In this document: positions 7,448-11,786 of the stretch, one piece after another
Layout of the letters: the number at the start of each line of letters is the position of its first letter
How positions within the stretch are numbered: the stretch's first letter is position 1
Assembly: GCA_964194845.1 (NCBI GenBank)
Contig: CAXMNX010000026.1
Coordinates: forward strand, 1-11,786
Source: CAXMNX01 sp964194845
GTDB taxonomy: Bacteria; Pseudomonadota; Alphaproteobacteria; Rhodobacterales; Rhodobacteraceae
Length of the DNA stretch: 11,786 nt
Reading direction: 5' to 3'
The notes under the pieces: model-generated
Told to the model about the DNA's origin: nothing
What the model saw: only the letters and a program-made list of their open reading frames with translations
The model's database searches: none
Program-made: the position numbers and the translations under genes

Positions 7448-8859
7448 GCGTGCCGGATCTGGTAATTCGCGGCGGCGAGGTCGTGACTGCCACCGACCGG
7501 TTTCACGCCGATGTCGCAATCAAGGACGGCCGCATCGTCGAGATTGCCGACCAAGTGGAGAGCACTGGCGAAACCATCGACGCGTCCGGGCTTCTGGTGA
7601 TGCCGGGCGGCATCGATGCCCATGTCCACATGGCGCAACCAACATCGGATGGCACCGTGATGGCCGACGATTTTGAGACTGGAACGAGGGCGGCCGCGGC
7701 AGGCGGCAACACCACGGTCTTGCCGTTCGCATTGCAGATCAAGGGCCAGAGCCTGCGGTCCTGCGTGCAGGACTATCACGAAAAGGCGCGCGGCAACTGT
7801 TATGTGGATGTGTCATTCCACCTGATTGTGTCAGACCCGACGCCGCAAGTGTTGGGCCAGGAACTGCCCGCGCTGGTCAAGGATGGATATACCTCGTTCA
7901 AGGTCTTCATGACTTATGACGATCTTGTTTTGTCGGACCGCGAATTGATCGACGTATTCGAGGTGGCGCGCCGCGAGCACGCCCTTGTCATGGTTCATGC
8001 CGAGGGGCACGACGCAATCCGATACATGACCCGCAAGCTGGAAGAATCCGGGAAAACGGCGCCCTATTACCATGCGTTGTCGCATTCAAAGATTGCCGAG
8101 CGCGAGGCAACCCACCGCGCCATTGCGCACGCCGAATTGACTGACGTGCCAGTTGTCATCGTGCACGTATCAGGCCGCGAGCCGATGGAGCAGATCCAAT
8201 GGGCGCGCCGGCGCGGCCAAAAGGTCTTTGCCGAGACCTGCCCGCAATACATCCTTCTGACCAAAGATGACCTGAAGGGTCTGAACATGGATTTCGAAGG
8301 CGCGAAATACGTCTGTTCGCCGCCGCCGCGCGAGGCCGCGGATCATGACGCGATCTGGGAAGGCTTGCAGGACGGCACCTTCGACATCTTTTCGTCAGAT
8401 CATTGCCCGTTTCGCTACTCAGGCAAAAACGGCACCGGCAAGGACAATCCCAAGGCGCGAACGTCGTTCAAATGGGTGCCCAACGGCATACCGGGCATTG
8501 AGACACGGTTGCCGATCCTATTTTCCGAAGGGATCAGCAAAGAGCGCATCAGCGCCGAGCGCTTCGTCGCCCTTACCGCGACCAATCCCGCGAAATTGTA
8601 CGGGCTTTATCCGCAGAAAGGGTCGATTGTTGTGGGTGGTGACGCGGATCTTACGCTTTGGGATCCTGAACGCGAGATGACGATCAGCCAGTCGATCCTG
8701 CACCACGGGTCGGACTACACTCCCTACGAGGGTGTTGTCGTCAAAGGCTGGCCAGTGCGCACAATTCTGCGCGGTCGCACAGTGGCATTGGATGGCTCGG
8801 TGATTGGGCAAAGAGGGTTTGGCGAATACCAGAGCCGGGGGCTTCACGGACTATTCTGA
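7444..8859 (+). CDS. Dihydropyrimidinase / hydantoinase-family cyclic amidohydrolase
   Basis: This 471-residue cytoplasmic enzyme opens cyclic amides such as dihydropyrimidines, hydantoins or cyclic imides. All binuclear metal ligands are present: His60 and His62 in GGIDAHVH, Lys153 (the residue that becomes carboxylated) in TSFKVFM, His185 in VMVHAEGHD, His241 in VIVHVSG and Asp319 in FSSDHCPF. Tyr158, five residues after the lysine, matches the catalytic tyrosine of hydantoinases, which favours this group over plain dihydroorotase. Length is normal for the family. ATG at 7444 overlaps the gntR stop by four bases, so the two share a message. No M20-type carbamoylase or beta-ureidopropionase is nearby; the only partner hydrolase is the amidase-signature enzyme. 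That suggests the ring-opened product is a half-amide instead of an N-carbamoyl amino acid. Allantoinase is a less likely alternative. Confidence 0.88.
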   Translation: MSVPDLVIRGGEVVTATDRFHADVAIKDGRIVEIADQVESTGETIDASGLLVMPGGIDAHVHMAQPTSDGTVMADDFETGTRAAAAGGNTTVLPFALQIKGQSLRSCVQDYHEKARGNCYVDVSFHLIVSDPTPQVLGQELPALVKDGYTSFKVFMTYDDLVLSDRELIDVFEVARREHALVMVHAEGHDAIRYMTRKLEESGKTAPYYHALSHSKIAEREATHRAIAHAELTDVPVVIVHVSGREPMEQIQWARRRGQKVFAETCPQYILLTKDDLKGLNMDFEGAKYVCSPPPREAADHDAIWEGLQDGTFDIFSSDHCPFRYSGKNGTGKDNPKARTSFKWVPNGIPGIETRLPILFSEGISKERISAERFVALTATNPAKLYGLYPQKGSIVVGGDADLTLWDPEREMTISQSILHHGSDYTPYEGVVVKGWPVRTILRGRTVALDGSVIGQRGFGEYQSRGLHGLF

Positions 8860-8860
8860 C

Positions 8861-8891
8861 AAAAAAAAGGCGGCCGCAACGAACGGCCGCC
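8861..8891 (-). terminator. Intrinsic terminator of the aminotransferase gene
   Basis: GGCGGCCG (8869-8876) and CGGCCGCC (8884-8891) form an eight-pair G+C stem with a seven-base loop. Read on the minus strand, the stem is followed by eight T (the A-run at 8861-8868). It lies 27 bases after the leftward aminotransferase stop. On the plus strand the same hairpin follows the hydantoinase stop but lacks a T-tract, so it should stop rightward transcripts less well. Confidence 0.85.
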
Positions 8892-8917
8892 AGTCACAGG
8901 GAGGTAATTTTGACCAA

Positions 8918-10111
8918 TCAGGCAGCGGAACGAGACTGTTCGCCGGTCCGATCTAGGCCCAGATAATCCAGTGCGGCCTGAACGCCGCCGCGCTGGTGCG
9001 GAATGCCTGCCATTTGCAACCCAATCTCAACACCCGACAACGTGCCGGCCAGCATCAAATCATTGAAATCGCCCAGATGTCCGATACGGAATACCCGATC
9101 GGCCAATCGACCCAGACCATTACCAAGCGACATGTTCAGCCGTTCGGCAACAATCCGTCGGAACGCATCGGCCGAGTGCCCCTCGGGCATCATCACCGCG
9201 GTCAACGCACTGGAATAATGTGCGGGCTCGCGGCAGAGCACCTCTAGCCCCCAGGCGCGGACTGCCCGACGTGTGGCCTCGGCATGCCGGTCGTGCCGGT
9301 CAAAGACGTTGTCCAGCCCTTCGGCGTGCAACAGGTCAACCGCCTCCACCAGACCATAAAGCAGGTTGGTCGAAGGCGTGTAAGGGAAATAGCCCGAGGC
9401 GTTGGATTTCAGCATTTCATCCCAGGCCCAATAAGAGCGCGGCAAAGATGCAGAATTCGATGCTTCCAGCGCCTTCGGACTTATGGCGTTGAAGGCCAGC
9501 CCGGGCGGCAGCATCAATCCTTTCTGCGAACCGCCCACCGTTACGTCGACCCGCCATTCGTCGTGTCGGTAATCAATCGAGCCGAGTGAAGAGATTACAT
9601 CGACGAACAAAAGCGCCGGGTGGTCGACCGAATCCATCGCTTCGCGTACTTTGGCAATTTGCGACGTGCATCCGGTCGACGTTTCGTTATGTACGACACA
9701 GACAGCTTTGATAGCTTGACTGCTGTCGGCTCGAAGGCGGCTCTCGATTGCATCCACATCCGCCGCCACCCGCCAATCGGTGTCGATTACGTCGGATTCC
9801 AATCCCAAACGCTGCGCCAGTCGCTGCCATAGTGCGGCGAACTGACCCGTCTCACAGATCAGAACGCGATCGCCGGGCGAGAGCGTGTTCACGAGTGCAG
9901 CTTCCCAGGCGCCAGTCCCGGATGCAGGATAGATCACGGCATCGGACGTCGTCTTGAATACAGATTTCACCGCCGCAAGCGCGCGCGTGCCAAGCTCTCC
10001 GAATTCCGGACTGCGATGGTCCATCGTCGGATTGTCTATGGCGCGGAGCACGCTGTCGGGGACGTTTGTTGGTCCGGGTATCTGCAGAAAGTGCCGACCT
10101 GGTTGTCTCAT
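8918..10111 (-). CDS. Class-V PLP aminotransferase, alanine/serine-glyoxylate type
   Basis: This 397-residue PLP enzyme belongs to the class-V family of alanine-glyoxylate, serine-glyoxylate, aspartate-glyoxylate and ureidoglycine-glyoxylate aminotransferases. The signatures are IPGPTNVPDSVLRA (11-24), DHRSPEFGEL (31-40), SGTGAWEAALVNTL (64-77) and HNETSTG (141-147). Asp171 in VDVISSLGS contacts the cofactor nitrogen, and Lys197 in GGSQKGLMLPPG is the Schiff-base lysine. The amino donor cannot be read from sequence, but glyoxylate is the usual acceptor in this group. The ATG at 10111 has a strong AAAGGAG six bases upstream. The gene faces the hydantoinase tail to tail and is monocistronic, bounded by the terminator at 8861-8891. 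Within the cluster it may recycle nitrogen or form an amino acid from a pathway 2-oxo acid; this is inference. It may also be an ordinary serine-cycle or photorespiration-like enzyme unrelated to its neighbours. Confidence 0.88.
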   Translation of the reverse strand: MRQPGRHFLQIPGPTNVPDSVLRAIDNPTMDHRSPEFGELGTRALAAVKSVFKTTSDAVIYPASGTGAWEAALVNTLSPGDRVLICETGQFAALWQRLAQRLGLESDVIDTDWRVAADVDAIESRLRADSSQAIKAVCVVHNETSTGCTSQIAKVREAMDSVDHPALLFVDVISSLGSIDYRHDEWRVDVTVGGSQKGLMLPPGLAFNAISPKALEASNSASLPRSYWAWDEMLKSNASGYFPYTPSTNLLYGLVEAVDLLHAEGLDNVFDRHDRHAEATRRAVRAWGLEVLCREPAHYSSALTAVMMPEGHSADAFRRIVAERLNMSLGNGLGRLADRVFRIGHLGDFNDLMLAGTLSGVEIGLQMAGIPHQRGGVQAALDYLGLDRTGEQSRSAA

Positions 10112-10671
10112 TAGTATCTCCTTTAATACCTTTTCCCAATGGGTTACATTGTTATTAATAAAAAATCAAATTTAAAATACTTCGCGAAAACAAAGGCTTG
10201 TTGGAAAGCCTTTGGCCGTACGCGAAATCCATTTGGTGGAATCGGAAGAAGCGATGCACAAATCCAGCAAACTGGCGACACGCTCGATCGCGAAGGAAGG
10301 CGATGTTCTCATGCAATTGTAGACGTTTTTTCGGACCGCAGTGATCGTCGTGTAACCCCAGCCTTCCTTGTTCTCTGCAGAACCCAATGACCGGTTTCGG
10401 CGCTTCGCTGCATAATGAGCGAGGCGCAGTATTCGGCTCTTTGGGCTCTTTCCCGGCTTTCGCCGCTTGGGTGACCAATGTCCGGTTCGGAAGAAAGCCA
10501 TCAACAAGTCGCTCGAGTCGACCCGCACAAACCACTGGACTTCGCCTGCGAACAGAGCGGTACTGTCTGTGTCGACGCACCTATGCACGGTGCCGCCTTC
10601 TCCGCCCGGACATCCGGGTTCTGCTCAGTAGCAGGGTCAGCCGATCCTGTTCGAGAAACAAGGAGAAGATG
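10112..10671. other. Gene-poor region between aminotransferase and recombinase operon
   Basis: No supported gene lies here. The first 80 bases are A+T-rich and should hold the leftward aminotransferase promoter. The rest is of mixed composition with open frames on both strands that lack ribosome-binding sites and family resemblance. Two inverted repeats are visible (10191-10214, and 9-base arms at 10293-10301 / 10361-10369 around a 59-base spacer), the second perhaps by chance. The promoter of the DUF3489 operon is expected towards the right end but I cannot place it. No tRNA was found that could serve as an integration site. Confidence 0.5.
10191..10214. promoter_or_regulatory. Inverted repeat upstream of the aminotransferase
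   Basis: CAAAGGCTT (10191-10199) and AAGCCTTTG (10206-10214) form a perfect nine-base inverted repeat with a six-base spacer, 80-103 bases before the aminotransferase ATG. It could be an operator upstream of that promoter. On the minus strand it is followed by four T, so it may instead be a weak terminator. It does not resemble the palindrome near gntR. Confidence 0.4.
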
Positions 10672-10977
10672 ATGCCCAAGATGACTACGAAATCGCAGCC
10701 CCGAAATGCCAACGGGGCGAAAGTTGGCCGAAAAGGCCAGCCCTCGAAGGCTTCTGCAAATACTAAAAAGGCGCTGCTGATCGGCCTTCTGAGTAAGAAA
10801 GCTGGCGCTGATGTTGCTGGCATCAGCAAGAAGTTCGACTGGCTGCCACACACGACACGTGCGGCTCTCTCAAGGCTGCGCAAATCAGGTTACCAATTTT
10901 CCAGCGTAAAATCGGGGAACGGAAATCCGTCAAAGTATCACATCACAGGTGTTCCGTCGGAGCACAAAGCTCAATGA
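10672..10977 (+). CDS. DUF3489-family small HTH-like protein
   Basis: This 101-residue basic protein has a lysine-rich, probably disordered N-terminus (1-33). A compact domain at about 33-92 follows the DUF3489 pattern: LLIGLLSKKAGADVAGISKKF, then WLPHTTRAALSRLRKSGYQF and a C-terminal SKYHI strand. This resembles a winged helix-turn-helix and suggests DNA binding. Proteins of this family very often precede a DUF2924 protein and a serine recombinase, as here, so a role in controlling or guiding the recombinase is plausible but unproven. ATG at 10672 is chosen because AGGAG (10661-10665) is six bases upstream. The in-frame ATG at 10669 is too close, and the frame's long upstream extension has no start signal. 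Its stop overlaps the next ATG by four bases. Confidence 0.82.
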   Translation: MPKMTTKSQPRNANGAKVGRKGQPSKASANTKKALLIGLLSKKAGADVAGISKKFDWLPHTTRAALSRLRKSGYQFSSVKSGNGNPSKYHITGVPSEHKAQ

Positions 10978-11414
10978 CGAGTGGGGACAAAATCATGGCG
11001 CGGATGTCGGAGCTGGACGAACTTGACCGCTCCGGCCTCCGCGTTGCCTGGCACAAAGCGTTCGGCGAGGCCTCACCGCACTTTCTGTCCATGATATTCA
11101 TGCGCAAGGCCCTGATCTGGGATGCACAGTGCCGGTCATATGGTGGAATGCCCGCCAATCTGAAACGGGCGCTCAAATCAGCAGCCGATGGAAAGTCGCC
11201 AACGATGGTGATTGCCCGCTCCTTGCGTCCAGGCACCCAGCTTATCCGGGAATGGAATGGCCGCCGCTATCTGGTTGATGTCACCGCAGACGGATTTCGG
11301 TTTAACGGTGACGACCATAAATCTCTGTCTGCCATTGCACTGCTGATCACCGGAACCACATGGTCCGGACCACGTTTCTTCGGTCTGACGCGTGCGACCG
11401 GAGCTGGCCAATGA
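10974..11414 (+). CDS. DUF2924-family protein
   Basis: This 146-residue protein of the DUF2924 family is recognised by LRVAWHKAFGEASP near the start and by the C-terminal run SLRPGTQLIREWNGRRYLVDV (about 83-103), DGFRFNGDDHKSLSAIA and TGTTWSGPRFFGL. These motifs are typical of the family; its biochemical role is not established. It is usually encoded directly before a serine recombinase and is a candidate accessory factor. The ATG at 10974 overlaps the DUF3489 stop (ATGA). Starts at 10995 or 11004 would fit the conserved core equally well, because the first ten residues show no family resemblance. The gene's own stop overlaps the recombinase ATG in the same way, so all three are translationally coupled. 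Confidence 0.85.
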   Translation: MTSGDKIMARMSELDELDRSGLRVAWHKAFGEASPHFLSMIFMRKALIWDAQCRSYGGMPANLKRALKSAADGKSPTMVIARSLRPGTQLIREWNGRRYLVDVTADGFRFNGDDHKSLSAIALLITGTTWSGPRFFGLTRATGAGQ

Positions 11415-11786
11415 AAAGGATCCGCTGCGCCATTTACACCCGTAAGTCCTCTGAAGAAGGGCTTGAGCAGGAGTTCAATTCCCTGGATGCGCAACGCGAG
11501 GCATGTGCGGCCTACATTACCAGCCAAAAAGCAGAAGGTTGGGTGCTGCTGCCTGAGCACTACGACGATGGCGGTATCTCCGGCGGCACGATGGAAAGGC
11601 CAGCCTTGCAGCGGTTGCTGAAAGACATCGATCGGGGAGCGGTCGACCAGATACTGGTTTACAAGATTGACCGGCTGACGCGGTCGCTGGCGGACTTTTC
11701 CAAGATCGTAGATCGCCTGGACGGGGCTGGGACGTCGTTTGTCTCGGTCACCCAATCGTTCAATACCGCCACGAGTATGGGGCGGT
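11411..11786 (+). CDS. Serine site-specific recombinase, N-terminal part (cut by window end)
   Basis: The first 125 residues of a resolvase/invertase-type serine recombinase are visible before the window ends. The catalytic core is clear: YTRKSSEEG supplies Arg11 and nucleophile Ser13, and YKIDRLTRS supplies Arg88 and Arg91, corresponding to the Ser10/Arg8/Arg68/Arg71 set of gamma-delta resolvase. GGISGGTMERPALQRLLKDI lies between them, as in large serine recombinases. QEFNSLDAQREAC is also typical of that class. A large recombinase should continue for several hundred more residues into a recombinase domain and zinc-ribbon region; whether it is intact cannot be seen. The start overlaps the DUF2924 stop by ATGA. 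Its presence marks mobile or formerly mobile DNA at this edge. Confidence 0.92.
   Translation, partial: MKRIRCAIYTRKSSEEGLEQEFNSLDAQREACAAYITSQKAEGWVLLPEHYDDGGISGGTMERPALQRLLKDIDRGAVDQILVYKIDRLTRSLADFSKIVDRLDGAGTSFVSVTQSFNTATSMGR

Noticed and set aside
10293..10369. Nine-base inverted repeat with a 59-base spacer, plus a repeated TGTTCTC inside and after it
   Set aside because: A match of this length at such spacing is expected by chance in a few hundred bases, and no att site or RNA fold is evident.
10387..10671. Long N-terminal extension of the DUF3489 protein, about 95 residues
   Set aside because: The extension is Arg/Ser-rich with no family resemblance and no ribosome-binding site; AGGAG marks a start at 10672.
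1..11786. CRISPR arrays, tRNA genes and tandem repeats
   Set aside because: No regularly spaced repeats, no T-loop or anticodon-arm pattern, and no tandem units were seen on reading both strands.

Overview
The window looks like G+C-rich chromosomal or island DNA from an alphaproteobacterium, most likely Rhodobacteraceae (roseobacter group). This is inferred from gene content: a TRAP transporter with its own catabolic cluster, a FadR-type GntR regulator, and a DUF3489 / DUF2924 / serine-recombinase trio that is common in Alphaproteobacteria. No rRNA, tRNA or CRISPR array was seen.

Layout. Bases 1-535 hold no convincing gene. A rightward operon (536-5762) then encodes an Asp/Glu-racemase-superfamily enzyme resembling arylmalonate decarboxylase and maleate isomerase, the three TRAP subunits DctP, DctQ and DctM, and an amidase-signature hydrolase. 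A leftward hydratase of the 2-keto-4-pentenoate hydratase (FAH-like) family (5810-6559) converges on the amidase. It diverges from a rightward gntR gene across a short A+T-rich region with a perfect inverted repeat placed over the putative -35 boxes of both genes. gntR overlaps a dihydropyrimidinase/hydantoinase-family hydrolase by ATGA (7444-8859). A leftward class-V aminotransferase (8918-10111) ends at a clear intrinsic terminator next to the hydantoinase stop. After about 560 bases without a gene, a tightly overlapping rightward set begins: DUF3489 protein, DUF2924 protein, and a serine recombinase cut by the window edge.

How the genes may work together. The central cluster reads as an uptake-and-breakdown module for a nitrogen-containing, probably cyclic, organic acid or imide. 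DctPQM would import it. The hydantoinase-like enzyme would open a cyclic amide or imide, and the amidase would release ammonia from the half-amide. The racemase-superfamily enzyme and the hydratase would process the resulting carbon acid, and the aminotransferase would move nitrogen to or from glyoxylate or another 2-oxo acid. The GntR protein would sense an intermediate. Imidase, half-amidase and maleate isomerase are the known steps of maleimide-type degradation, so the order fits. However, the first enzyme has Gly-Thr-Ser where isomerases carry their first catalytic Cys, which points instead to a decarboxylase-like reaction. The substrate cannot be fixed from sequence.

The recombinase trio at the right edge and the gene-poor DNA on both sides suggest the module may lie in or beside mobile DNA. 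The window does not show element ends.
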